Below are positions 33,187 through 41,460 of a DNA stretch of 47,005 nt, piece by piece. The notes below the pieces were generated by a model, which saw only the letters and a program-made list of their open reading frames with translations, was not told where the DNA came from and searched no databases. The translations under genes were made by a program, and so were the position numbers. This DNA comes from CAZGOM01 sp964542875 (GTDB taxonomy: Bacteria > Planctomycetota > Phycisphaerae > Phycisphaerales > Phycisphaeraceae): NCBI GenBank assembly GCA_964542875.1, contig CAZIWA010000031.1, forward strand, positions 1 through 47,005, written 5' to 3'. Numbering within the stretch: position 1 is the first letter of the stretch; every line of letters starts with the position of its first letter.

Positions 33187-34662
33187 TCAAGGCAGAATCA
33201 CAACCGTGCTCTGCCCATCCTGCAGCATGAAGTACACCATCTTGATGTCGTCATCACGCAGGCGCACGCAGCCCATGGAGTTCTGCGAGCCGATCGAATC
33301 CGGCTCCACTGTCCCGTGGATGCCGTACCCCTGCCGGACCGCCGTCTCCGGCGTCGTCCCCTGCAGGCCCAGCCAGTACTCGCCGATCGGGTTCTTCACA
33401 TCATCAGGCTCAAAGTGTTCGCCCGTCTGCGGGTTGATCCACCGCGGGTTGGTCACCTTGCCCTGTGCACGGATGATAAACGCGCCCACCGGCGTGCCGT
33501 TGCCTGCGCCATGCCCCACCGGGAAGCTCCGGATATACACCCGGTCGCCCGAAGGCTCATCGGCGTAGATATCCATCCGGTACGCGCTCTTGTCCACCAC
33601 CGCGTGGAACGGCCCGTGCACCAGCTTCAGCTTCTGGCCGATCTGCACCTTCTTGGCAGTCGTGTTGTTGATGTATTCCAGAAACTCAAACGGCACATTG
33701 TTCTTCCGGGCCAGCTTCGCAAGGAAGTCCCCCGGCTTGATCACATACTGCTCCACCAGCGGGTCCGTCGCATCCACTTCCTTGGAGAAAATCAGTTTCT
33801 GGTTGATGCTCTGCAGCGTATCCCGGATCGCCTGCGCGTCCATCGGCACCAGCGCCGCATCAGGCGCCGTCAACAGGCTGCTAAGCACCCGCCGGCCTTC
33901 CACCAGCTTGCCGTCGCCGATCAATTCCATCCCTTTGGCCATCCGGTCCGGCACGCTCATGTTCGCCGGCAGTTCCACCACTTTGGGCACCGCGGGCAGC
34001 GCCTTGGCCTGCTCGCCCGTCAACGCAGCCGATGCGCTCTTTTCCGAAGGCTGCGTCGTCGCCGGCCCGCTCACCGCTTTGGCCACGTTCGGCACGCTCA
34101 CCGTTGTCGGCGTGCTCTGCACCGCCGAGGTTTGCATCATCGCAGGCGGCGTCTGCTGCGGCGCTGCCGCAGGCGCGCCCGCATGCTTCACCGGTTCGGT
34201 CTTCGCGGGCGCTGCCGGGGCCGGCGTCGTGCCCAGCCGTGTGTTGTCCGTCGCGCTCTGCACTTCAGCCTTGGGGCTCGCCGCCGGGGTCACGCCGCTC
34301 TGCAGCTTGGCGGGTTCCTTGGCCGGTGCCGCAGGCGCCACCAATGGCTTCGCCGGCGCAGCGGGCGCAGTCGGCGTCGCACCCGGCTGAATGCTCCCGG
34401 GTTGCGGCGTCTGCGTCACGCCCACCTGCACCTGGGTCTGTCCCGGCGCAAGGTTGGACGCCATCTGCGCCCCGCCCGTCGCCGGAGCTTTCTTAAACCA
34501 CTCAGGCTTCAAATACCATGACGACCCCGCCACCACCACCAGCGCCAGCATCGAAATGCCGACAACCTTTCCCATCGCGGACTTGCCACGGGAATTACGG
34601 TTGGATGACGAAGAAGAAGATGAACGTGAAGACGAACGACGCTGCTGGGAGGCAAGCACCAT
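33187..34662 (-). CDS. LysM and YkuD domain L,D-transpeptidase, membrane-anchored
   Basis: A 491-residue protein. A Ser/Arg-rich cytoplasmic start precedes one membrane helix (about 34-48, ISMLALVVVAG). A long Ala/Pro/Thr/Gln-rich linker (about 65-230) follows, then a helical region, a LysM peptidoglycan-binding domain (YVIKPGDFLAKLARKNNVPF, GQKLKLVHG) and a C-terminal YkuD domain. The catalytic signature is HGTVEPDSIG followed by SMGCVRL (His449, Cys465). The enzyme should form 3-3 cross-links in peptidoglycan or attach proteins to it, outside the inner membrane. The ATG at 34662 has AAGGAG 7 nt upstream; the TTG two codons earlier is not needed. A strong terminator follows. Confidence 0.94.
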   Translation of the reverse strand: MVLASQQRRSSSRSSSSSSSNRNSRGKSAMGKVVGISMLALVVVAGSSWYLKPEWFKKAPATGGAQMASNLAPGQTQVQVGVTQTPQPGSIQPGATPTAPAAPAKPLVAPAAPAKEPAKLQSGVTPAASPKAEVQSATDNTRLGTTPAPAAPAKTEPVKHAGAPAAAPQQTPPAMMQTSAVQSTPTTVSVPNVAKAVSGPATTQPSEKSASAALTGEQAKALPAVPKVVELPANMSVPDRMAKGMELIGDGKLVEGRRVLSSLLTAPDAALVPMDAQAIRDTLQSINQKLIFSKEVDATDPLVEQYVIKPGDFLAKLARKNNVPFEFLEYINNTTAKKVQIGQKLKLVHGPFHAVVDKSAYRMDIYADEPSGDRVYIRSFPVGHGAGNGTPVGAFIIRAQGKVTNPRWINPQTGEHFEPDDVKNPIGEYWLGLQGTTPETAVRQGYGIHGTVEPDSIGSQNSMGCVRLRDDDIKMVYFMLQDGQSTVVILP

Positions 34663-34763
34663 GACCAAACTCCTTTTTGACGCTTAGCCGAATCACCCAT
34701 GGCTCTCAGGCCTTGGGGAGGCACTCAGCGGCGCCATCCTTGGCGCAATTGTGCTCAATCATA

Positions 34764-36146
34764 TCAACCCGGCTCGTTCATTTCAGCACTTTTTTCAATC
34801 TCACCGGGGTTTTTCTGCTGTTTGATCCACTCCAGAAACTGCCCGATCCGCTGCTCATACCCCCGCCCCGTCGGCTCGTAATACGTCTTATCCACCCCCA
34901 GGTAGTCCTGGGATACATACCCCGTCGCGCTGTCGTGCGCGTACTGGTACCCCACCGCGTTCCCCAGTTTCTTGGCCCCCGCGTAGTGCCCATCGCGCAG
35001 ATGCTTGGGCACCGGCACCGTCCGGTTGGTCTTCACGTCCTTCATCGCCGACCAGATCGCCAGGGCGGATGCATTGCTCTTGGGCGCTGTCGCCATGTAA
35101 ATCACTGCCTGACCAAGAGTTAACTGACACTCCGGCATCCCGATCCGCTGCGTGATGTCATACGCCGCCGCCGCCACCTGCAGCGCCCTGGGGTCGGCAT
35201 TTCCAATGTCCTCGCTGGCCAGGATCGCAATCCGTCTGGCGATAAACAGCGGGTCTTCCCCCGCCACCAGCATCTTCGCCAGCCAGTAGACCGCCGCATC
35301 CGGGTCGCTTCCCCGCATGGACTTGATCAAGGCCGAAATCGTGTCGTAATGCCCATCCCCCGTCGCGTCGTACACCACCGCTTTCTGCTGGATGGATTGC
35401 TCCGCGCAATCCAGGTCCACCACCACCGGACCATCGGGCGTGTGGGCCGCCCCGGGAATCTTCGCCCCGCCAGACAACACTGCGATCTCCAATGCCGTCA
35501 GCACCCGCCTGGCGTCGCCGTCGCAAACCCTGCACCAGAAGTCCATCGCCTCGGGTGTCACCGTCACGTTTCGCGCGCCGTACCCCCGCTCAGGGTCTTT
35601 GAGCGCATTGTTCACGCATTGTGCCAGGTCCGCTTCGCTCAGCGCCTGAAACTGAAACACCTGCGACCGGCTCACCAGCGGCGAATTGATCGAAAAAAAC
35701 GGGTTCTCCGTCGTCGCACCGATCAGCGTCACCACGCCCCGTTCCACATCCCCCAGCAGCACATCCTGCTGCGCCTTGTTGAACCGATGGATTTCGTCGA
35801 GAAAAAAGATCGTCCGTGTCCCGTCCAGCTCCAGCGCGCGCTTGGCCTCATCCAGCACCATGCGCACTTCCTTGACCCCCACCGACGCCGCATTGGCCCG
35901 GTCAAAGCGCCGCTTGGTCTGCTTGGCGATCAGTTCCGCCAGCGTCGTCTTCCCCGTGCCCGGCGGACCATAAAAAATCACGCTCGTCAGCCGGTCCGCC
36001 TCCATCATCCGCCGCAGCAGTTTCCCCGGCCCCAGAAAGTGCGTCTGACCAATAAACTCCTCCAGCGTCCGAGGGCGCATCCTCACCGGCAACGGCTCCG
36101 CCGCCCGCCTGTTCGCCTCCCGTTTTGGAGCCCAAAGATCACTCAT
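34764..36146 (-). CDS. rarA: Replication-associated recombination protein A (RarA/MgsA AAA+ ATPase)
   Basis: A 460-residue AAA+ ATPase of the clamp-loader clade that acts at stalled replication forks. The N-terminal RPRTLEEFIGQTHFLGPGK is typical. Walker A is FYGPPGTGKTT, Walker B is IFFLDEIHRFNK, sensor 1 is LIGATTENPFF, and GDARRVLTALEIA is the sensor 2 region. The C-terminal oligomerisation part includes ALIKSMRGSDPDAAVYWLAK and ends with the YEPTGRGYEQRI block. The start at 36146 gives MSDLWAPKRE; the longer frame to 36257 would translate heptamer repeats (reading PRPGTRKGR). No Shine-Dalgarno is seen; TACAAT lies 6 nt upstream, so the mRNA may be almost leaderless. Confidence 0.95.
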   Translation of the reverse strand: MSDLWAPKREANRRAAEPLPVRMRPRTLEEFIGQTHFLGPGKLLRRMMEADRLTSVIFYGPPGTGKTTLAELIAKQTKRRFDRANAASVGVKEVRMVLDEAKRALELDGTRTIFFLDEIHRFNKAQQDVLLGDVERGVVTLIGATTENPFFSINSPLVSRSQVFQFQALSEADLAQCVNNALKDPERGYGARNVTVTPEAMDFWCRVCDGDARRVLTALEIAVLSGGAKIPGAAHTPDGPVVVDLDCAEQSIQQKAVVYDATGDGHYDTISALIKSMRGSDPDAAVYWLAKMLVAGEDPLFIARRIAILASEDIGNADPRALQVAAAAYDITQRIGMPECQLTLGQAVIYMATAPKSNASALAIWSAMKDVKTNRTVPVPKHLRDGHYAGAKKLGNAVGYQYAHDSATGYVSQDYLGVDKTYYEPTGRGYEQRIGQFLEWIKQQKNPGEIEKSAEMNEPG

Positions 36147-36152
36147 GGAGAT

Positions 36153-36158
36153 ATTGTA
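36153..36158 (-). promoter_or_regulatory. -10-like box immediately upstream of rarA
   Basis: TACAAT on the minus strand, 6 nt before the ATG, with no ribosome-binding site in between and no clear -35. Compare 10262 and 37403. Confidence 0.3.
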
Positions 36159-36203
36159 GGAAAGCGTTTGAGGTTCGGTGGAGAATCCAGAGGCCATCCG
36201 GCC

Positions 36204-36336
36204 TTTTCGGGTTCCGGGTCTCGGGTTTCGGGTAGTGAAAATAAGCTCAAACGACACTCACCCAAACGCAGGCAATGCGAAATTTTCTTCGATTTGTTCT
36301 TTTCTTAACCCAAACCCCGAGCCCCGAAACCCGTCC
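36204..36336. mobile_element. Inverted CGGGT heptamer arrays around a 69-bp spacer (possible deleted cassette)
   Basis: 36204-36237 has about four units of the GTTTCGG class; 36307-36336 has about four units of the complementary ACCCCGA class. The arrangement and unit sequences match the inverted arrays that bracket the four-helix-bundle gene at 45264-45766. The spacer shares GACACTC just inside the left array (36253-36259, compare 45293-45299) and TTCTTCG.TTT near the right one. It has no coding capacity. Confidence 0.55.
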
Positions 36337-36347
36337 TCCCCGAACGC

Positions 36348-37394
36348 TCACCCCCCCATCTGACTCATCGCCCGGTTCCCTCGCGCCGAGTGCACGTCCG
36401 GCTTCATCGCCACGCACTCTTCCAGCATCCCGATAATCCGTTTCACGTCCGGCTCGGGCTTCAGCGCCTTGATCACGCTCACCTCGCCGCCGTCAAACAG
36501 GCAGCTTCTCAACTCACCCGTCGCCGTCAGCCGCAAGCGGTTGCACGTCTCGCAAAACGGCTTGCTCATCGCGCTGATGAACCCCAGCCGGCCCACGGCG
36601 CCGGGCACCGTGAAAACCTGCGCCGGGCCCACGCCCTTTTCCTGCGACCGCTCCACCGGCGCAAGCGGGCCCAGGGCATCGGCGATCCGCCTTTTCACCA
36701 CTTCGTTATCCAGGATGTATCGGTTGGGGTCATCCGTCAGCTTGCTGTCCCCCAGCGGCATGTATTCGATGTACCGCACCGTCCACGGCTTGTTCAAAGT
36801 CAGCTTGGCGAACTCCACCACTTCGTCGTCGTTCACCCCGTTCATCACCACCACATTGATCTTGATCTGCTCAAACCCTTCCGCCTCCGCCGCCGCGATT
36901 CCTTCCTTCAGTTGGGTCAATGCCGTCTTGCCGCGCACGCTCGGCGCGCCGGTGATGCTGGCGAACCGTCCGTCATCCATGGAGTCCCAGGAGAATGTCA
37001 CGCGTTTGAGCCCCGCCTGCCGCAGTTCCCGGGCCATGGGCGCAAACAGGATGCCGTTGGTCGTCATGGAGACGTCTTTGGGGTTCAGTGCCGCCAGCCC
37101 GGCTACGATTTCCACCAGGTCTTTGCGCACCGTGGGCTCGCCGCCGGTCACTTTCAGATGGGTCACCCCGGCCTGCACCGCCGCCGCCGCCACCGCGATG
37201 ATGTCCTTCGCTGAAAGCAGATCCTGCTTGGCGTGAAAGTCCACTCCGTTTTCCGGCATGCAGTACTGGCACCGCAGGTTGCACCGGTCCGTCACGCTGA
37301 TTCTTAATAATTTCACCGCCGCCAGGCTCTTGGGCCCTTGGGCAAATGCAGGCCTCACCGGGCCTTCTTCCAGAATCACGAGCGCGAGGTTCAT
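36348..37394 (-). CDS. moaA: GTP 3',8-cyclase MoaA
   Basis: A 348-residue radical SAM enzyme that performs the first step of molybdenum cofactor synthesis. The N-terminal cluster motif is CNLRCQYC (Cys38, 42, 45) after RISVTDR, and VTGGEPTVRKDL is the SAM-binding GGEP. The C-terminal second cluster is CETCNRLRLTATGELRSC (Cys281, 284, 298). The protein ends in Gly-Gly, as needed for activity in this family. No other moa gene is in the window. No Shine-Dalgarno precedes the ATG; TATAAT lies 8 nt upstream, suggesting a very short leader. Confidence 0.96.
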   Translation of the reverse strand: MNLALVILEEGPVRPAFAQGPKSLAAVKLLRISVTDRCNLRCQYCMPENGVDFHAKQDLLSAKDIIAVAAAAVQAGVTHLKVTGGEPTVRKDLVEIVAGLAALNPKDVSMTTNGILFAPMARELRQAGLKRVTFSWDSMDDGRFASITGAPSVRGKTALTQLKEGIAAAEAEGFEQIKINVVVMNGVNDDEVVEFAKLTLNKPWTVRYIEYMPLGDSKLTDDPNRYILDNEVVKRRIADALGPLAPVERSQEKGVGPAQVFTVPGAVGRLGFISAMSKPFCETCNRLRLTATGELRSCLFDGGEVSVIKALKPEPDVKRIIGMLEECVAMKPDVHSARGNRAMSQMGG

Positions 37395-37402
37395 TGTTAA
37401 AG

Positions 37403-37408
37403 ATTATA
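37403..37408 (-). promoter_or_regulatory. TATAAT -10 box immediately upstream of moaA
   Basis: A consensus hexamer on the minus strand 8 nt before the ATG, with no recognisable -35 or Shine-Dalgarno. No molybdenum-cofactor riboswitch fold fits in such a short leader. Confidence 0.4.
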
Positions 37409-37518
37409 GGATTGATAAACTGACGGCGTTCCTCAACGGAATTTACGTTAACGCGTTGAGGTTTCTATGGGCAGAGCGTACACCCCGGCCAGAACATCGT
37501 CATAGGGCGCGTCGATCG

Positions 37519-38109
37519 ATGTATCAACTCACCTGTCCATCCTGTAAGACCCAGTACAAGACCCCGTTTGTCAGGATGGGCGCCGTCGCCATCTGCGGCA
37601 ATTGCTCCCACAAATACCCGGTCAAAACCGAATACTTCGTCAAGCTCCCGCCGGAAAACCCCGTCGCGCCGGAGCTTGTCGATCGTCTCCTGGGCATCGT
37701 CCCCCTCGTGCCCGGCGCCACCGGCGCACCCATCCCGCACAACCTTTCCATGTCAGGCGGCCCTTCCGGCGTCTTCATGCCCGCAGGCCCCGCCAACCCC
37801 CCGGCCCCGCAGCAGGCCCCCAGCGCAGCCAAGCCTGCCGCAAACAAAACAACGCCCCCCGCCACCGCCACCCAGGCTGGCACTGCGGCAACCCAGGCCC
37901 CCGCCGCCAAACCCCCCGTTCAACCCCCCAAGCCCACTGTGGCAGCCGCCACCCCGCCGGCCGCACCCGCAGCGCCCAAGCCCGCCACCGCCCCTGCTGC
38001 CCCCGCCCCCGCCGCAGCCGCAGCGACACAGGCCTCCGAACCCAAGCCCGAAGAACAACAGCAAGAATCCGCAGGCTGGTTCGGCAAGCTCTTCAAACGC
38101 TTCAAATAA
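37519..38109 (+). CDS. Zinc-finger (MJ0042-like) protein with Ala/Pro-rich linker
   Basis: A 196-residue protein. It starts with MYQLTCPSC and a second pair ICGNCSHKY about 20 residues later, a C-x2-C / C-x2-C zinc ribbon of the MJ0042 type. Residues about 75-170 are low-complexity Ala/Pro/Thr/Gln repeats. The last 25 residues are acidic, then GWFGKLFKRFK, a short amphipathic basic helix that could touch membrane or nucleic acid. The start is set at the ATG directly before the zinc ribbon; the frame is open 261 nt further upstream without recognisable content. No function is known. It lies divergently from moaA with 124 bp between. Confidence 0.65.
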   Translation: MYQLTCPSCKTQYKTPFVRMGAVAICGNCSHKYPVKTEYFVKLPPENPVAPELVDRLLGIVPLVPGATGAPIPHNLSMSGGPSGVFMPAGPANPPAPQQAPSAAKPAANKTTPPATATQAGTAATQAPAAKPPVQPPKPTVAAATPPAAPAAPKPATAPAAPAPAAAAATQASEPKPEEQQQESAGWFGKLFKRFK

Positions 38110-38612
38110 GCCCACTCCCTATTTCAGCTTTGCCCATAAACTCTGAAGTAGGTCGGATTAGACGTCTTCGTCGTAATCCGACATCCCGTTTTACCGCCGA
38201 AAAATCAATCGAGACCCTTGAATAATCCGTTCCGCTCTTTCTTAGGGCCACCAACGAATACCCTCCACGCATCGACTCACCATCCCTCTTCAATCCTTGG
38301 GGACCCCTTCTTCCCGGGACCTGTCCCTCTTCCCGTTGGACGACCACCCACACATGCCATTCCCTCAAAACAAACACTTCTTCTCCCGCCGCCAAAAACG
38401 CCAATCTCGCTCAACCGCCAAAAATCAAGCATGTAAATCTTGAAACATCTTGTTAATCATGTAAAAATTCTCTCTCACTGCTCACCCAGCAGCCTCTCCC
38501 TCTCATCCTCTTAATCCCAGTCAAAAATTCCGCTCTTCTCGCCCCGACTACCCCCTTCCCCGAAAAACATCTAACATCTCTCTTCTTCAAACTAAACACC
38601 CGGAGCTCGCTC
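38110..38612. repeat. 503-bp spacer: family 3, 9-bp-period repeat and short heptamers
   Basis: 38128-38211 is family 3 copy 2 (GTAGGTCGGATTA ... TAATCCGAC). 38406-38535 is a full copy of the 9-bp-period repeat (ATGTAAATC units, then CTTAATCCCAGTCAAAAATT). 38562-38580 has two CATCTAA-class heptamers shortly before the next gene. No gene is seen. Confidence 0.7.
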
Positions 38613-40478
38613 ATGGCCAAGGTTCACGCCCTCTCTAAACCAGTCATCTCCAAAGAACAAGCCGATGAAGTTCTCCGCGCCTACCTCAAGTCCTATTTCC
38701 AGCCCTTCAAAGCCCCCACCGGCAAGAACTGGCCCGCCCAGGCCGAAGCGCTCCGCAAGGAAGTCCTCAAGCACGTCGTCCTCAAAGGCATCCCTGATGC
38801 GGTCGTAAACGCCAAAGCCAAAATCGCCTGGGTCGGCGAAATCAACACCGGCCACGGTTACACCATCAAAAAACTCCGCTACGAAATCTACCCCGACTTC
38901 TGGATCCCCGCCGCCCTCTACATCCCCGACAAGATCAAGGGCAAGGCGCCCGTCATGATCAACGCCAACGGCCACACCGCAGGCGGCAAATCCGCCGACT
39001 ACAAACAAGCCCGCTGCGTGAACCTCGCCCGCCGCGGTGTCATCGCCCTCAACTTCGAATACATCGGCATGGGTGAGCTCTTCGGCGACCGTCAGCACGA
39101 CAACATCAACCACCTCAATTTCGTCGGCCTCTCCGGCGTCGGCCTCTTCTTCCTCGCCATGGCCAAAGGCCTCGACATCGCCCTCGCCCAGCCCAAAGCC
39201 GACAAAACCCGCGTCGGCGTCACCGGGCTCTCCGGCGGCGGCTGGCAAACCATCTTCTTCGCCTCACTCGATAAACGCGTCAACCTCTGCGTCCCCGTTG
39301 CCGGCTACACCGCCATCTCCAAGCGCCTCCACTGCGACAACGACCTGGGCGACTCCGAGCAAACCCCCACCGATCTCGCCGCCACCGCCGACTACGACAT
39401 GCTCACCGCCATGCTCGCCCCCCGCGCCAGCACCCTCATCATCGCCAACGCCAACGACGAATGCTGCTTCCGGTCCGACCGCGTCAAGCCCGTCGTCTTC
39501 GACCCCGTCATGCCCGCCTTCAAGGCCCTGGGCAAGCAAGACAACTTCGAGTTCTATTCCAACACCGACCCCGGCACCCACAACTACCTCGCCGATAACC
39601 GCAGCCGTCTCTACAAATTCTTGAACAAGCACTGGGGCCTAAACGCCCCCGAAACCGACATCCACGCACCCGAGGAAATCCACAACGCCCACGACCTGGA
39701 CACCGGCCTCCCCGTCGCCCAGCACACCATGCTCACCCTCGCCATCAAACGTGGCCGCGAGCTCGCCTTCAACCGCCCCATCCCCAAGACCCAAGCCCAG
39801 AAGGAAGCCCATCGCCAGGCCCTCGCCCAGACCATCCGTCTCCCCGATCTCACCCACGGCAAAGCCTCCGTCCCCAAAACCCTCGACAAGGGCGTCACCG
39901 GCTTCACCCTTGAAGTAGGCCCGTGGAAGCTCCCCATCGTGAAAGTGGAAGCCAAGAGCAAGCAGGCCACCAAGGCCCAGATCGTGATTCACGACGTCAG
40001 CCGCATGGGCGGGCTCAACTACTTCGGCCCAGCCGATGAACATGCCACCCGCTACTACGTCGACATCCTCGGCCTTGGCGAGCTCAGCACCTCTTACCTC
40101 CTCCACCTCGTCGTCGCCAGCATCGGCCAGCGCTCCATCGGCATCCAGGCCGCACAGCTTCTGGCCGCCACCCGCTTTGTCCAGCAGGAAACCGGCATCG
40201 CTCACGTCGACCTCTTCGCAGGCGGATACGCCGCCGGTCCCACCGCACTGGTCGCCACTGCCCTGGAACCCTCACTCTTTGGCAGCGCCTATTTGAACGA
40301 CGTCCCCCAATCCCTCCTCTCCCTCGTCGAATACGGCTTCAAGTACTCCGAAATCCCCTCCGTCCTCTGCTTCGGGCTCTTTGAAACCACCGACGTGCGC
40401 CAGCTCAAAGCCATCGCCGACGGCGTAACCTTCCTCCAATACAAGTGGGACATCACCCCCTTCCACGGCGGCCACTAA
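38613..40478 (+). CDS. Alpha/beta hydrolase, acetylxylan-esterase-like
   Basis: A 621-residue protein. Residues about 90-345 form an alpha/beta-hydrolase domain: PVMINANGHTAGG (oxyanion strand), VGVTGLSGGGWQTIFF (nucleophile Ser), ANANDECCF (acid region) and STDPGTHNYLADN (catalytic His). This resembles esterases of the acetylxylan/cephalosporin-C deacetylase type. Residues about 360-620 form a second, less clear domain that again looks like an alpha/beta fold with a degenerate elbow (DLFAGGYAAGP), perhaps a non-catalytic duplicate. There is no signal peptide, so it may act on imported oligosaccharides. GGAG precedes the ATG by about 9 nt. No terminator is visible. Confidence 0.75.
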   Translation: MAKVHALSKPVISKEQADEVLRAYLKSYFQPFKAPTGKNWPAQAEALRKEVLKHVVLKGIPDAVVNAKAKIAWVGEINTGHGYTIKKLRYEIYPDFWIPAALYIPDKIKGKAPVMINANGHTAGGKSADYKQARCVNLARRGVIALNFEYIGMGELFGDRQHDNINHLNFVGLSGVGLFFLAMAKGLDIALAQPKADKTRVGVTGLSGGGWQTIFFASLDKRVNLCVPVAGYTAISKRLHCDNDLGDSEQTPTDLAATADYDMLTAMLAPRASTLIIANANDECCFRSDRVKPVVFDPVMPAFKALGKQDNFEFYSNTDPGTHNYLADNRSRLYKFLNKHWGLNAPETDIHAPEEIHNAHDLDTGLPVAQHTMLTLAIKRGRELAFNRPIPKTQAQKEAHRQALAQTIRLPDLTHGKASVPKTLDKGVTGFTLEVGPWKLPIVKVEAKSKQATKAQIVIHDVSRMGGLNYFGPADEHATRYYVDILGLGELSTSYLLHLVVASIGQRSIGIQAAQLLAATRFVQQETGIAHVDLFAGGYAAGPTALVATALEPSLFGSAYLNDVPQSLLSLVEYGFKYSEIPSVLCFGLFETTDVRQLKAIADGVTFLQYKWDITPFHGGH

Positions 40479-40499
40479 AACTCCTGCGCTTGAGCCCGC

Positions 40500-40538
40500 A
40501 ATTCTGGGTGGTATGCGGCGCGTCCGCGTGAGCATGCC
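40500..40538. repeat. Repeat family 5, copy 4
   Basis: AATTCTGGGTGGTATGCGGC, a CGTCCGCGTGAGCATGCC arm following: same hairpin as 25914-25951, 22 bp after the hydrolase stop. Confidence 0.65.
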
Positions 40539-40605
40539 TTTCCTGTCCCCTTCCCATTGCACGCCCCTCCACACTATGATGCTAAAAACTTAGCCTCATA
40601 AACCC

Positions 40606-41238
40606 ATGCGCCTAAGCCCCAGACGCAAATACAAACTCCTCTTCACCCTCACCCTGCTCCTGGCCGCGCTTCTAATTTGCCTCGCATACGCCTGGGTCCG
40701 CAGCTACTCCACCGCCACATTCACCACGGTTCGACACGCGACAAGTCTCCCCGCCGGCGCCGGCTACCTCCCTGGCAAGCCCTTCATCCCATTGACGGAT
40801 TGCATTCAATTCACCACGCAATCCACCGCCGGTGCTCTCGACATCAATTTCCGCTACGGAACCGATCAGAATTTCCCTCCCGGCTGGAGCGCCGCCGTGA
40901 CCTACGCTTCTCCGGAATATCCTCGCGGCCCTTCGCCTCGCTCCTTCATGAACCACCTTGGATTCGGCTTCTTCGCATTTCCATTCGACGTAAGAACCCT
41001 CTATTCACACACCCATTTCGCCCCCAATTTCCCCAGCAACAAGATCAACATCCTCTGGCTGCCCTGGTGGTTCCCAGCCCTTCTCCTCACCCTCGCCACC
41101 CTCGCCTCTGCCCACCTCACCCGAAAACAACACCGCCGACTCACCCAAAACCTCTGCCCCGCCTGCGGCTACGACCTCCGCCAATCCCCCACCGCCTGCC
41201 CCGAATGCGACACAAAACCCCTCTCTCCAGGTGCATGA
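40606..41238 (+). CDS. TM-zinc-ribbon protein, tandem paralogue 1
   Basis: A 210-residue protein with an N-terminal membrane helix (LLFTLTLLLAALLICLAYA), about 110 residues outside, a second helix (ILWLPWWFPALLLTLATLA) and a C-terminal cytoplasmic zinc ribbon CPACGYDLRQSPTACPEC (Cys184, 187, 198, 201). The ribbon is the Phycisphaerae type. The extracytoplasmic part includes a PRSFMNHLGFGFF block comparable to PTARNFIHHFW in the next gene. The function is unknown. The last codons and the stop lie inside the left terminal repeat of a MITE-like element, so the C-terminus after the ribbon was reshaped by that insertion. Confidence 0.7.
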   Translation: MRLSPRRKYKLLFTLTLLLAALLICLAYAWVRSYSTATFTTVRHATSLPAGAGYLPGKPFIPLTDCIQFTTQSTAGALDINFRYGTDQNFPPGWSAAVTYASPEYPRGPSPRSFMNHLGFGFFAFPFDVRTLYSHTHFAPNFPSNKINILWLPWWFPALLLTLATLASAHLTRKQHRRLTQNLCPACGYDLRQSPTACPECDTKPLSPGA

Positions 41239-41363
41239 CAGATTCTGCACCGGGAGCGCCGGCGTCCCGCCGGCTCCCGATCAACCACCTCCACCGACAT
41301 AAGTGAACTCTTCAGTCGCAAATCTCTCTAAATCTACTCCCTCTGTAGAATCCGTCATACACC
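41230..41363. mobile_element. MITE-like element, copy C (complete, 134 bp)
   Basis: Left terminal repeat GGTGCATGACAGATTCTGC (41230-41248) and right terminal repeat GTAGAATCCGTCATACACC (41345-41363) are inverted copies matching at 16 of 19 positions. Inside is a GC-rich dyad (GGGAGCGCCGGC / GCCGGCTCCC) and CCGACATAAGTGAACTCTTC. There is no open frame. Related copies are at 10070-10208 and, partly, 14935-15010. Confidence 0.7.
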
Positions 41364-41460
41364 CCTCGTACCCTGAACCTGACTCCTCCTGCCTCTTTCA
41401 TTCACCGTTTCCCGGTACCTTATTTCTGGCTTCTCCCCCGTATCACAACGAAACATTCCC

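Noticed and set aside
34764..36257. Longer RarA starting at 36257
   Set aside because: The added 37 residues are mostly translated heptamer repeat; RarA family proteins start close to the MSDLWAPKR region.
37258..37518. 87-residue N-terminal extension of the zinc-finger protein
   Set aside because: It overlaps the divergent moaA 5' end and has no recognisable content; the zinc ribbon begins right after the ATG at 37519.
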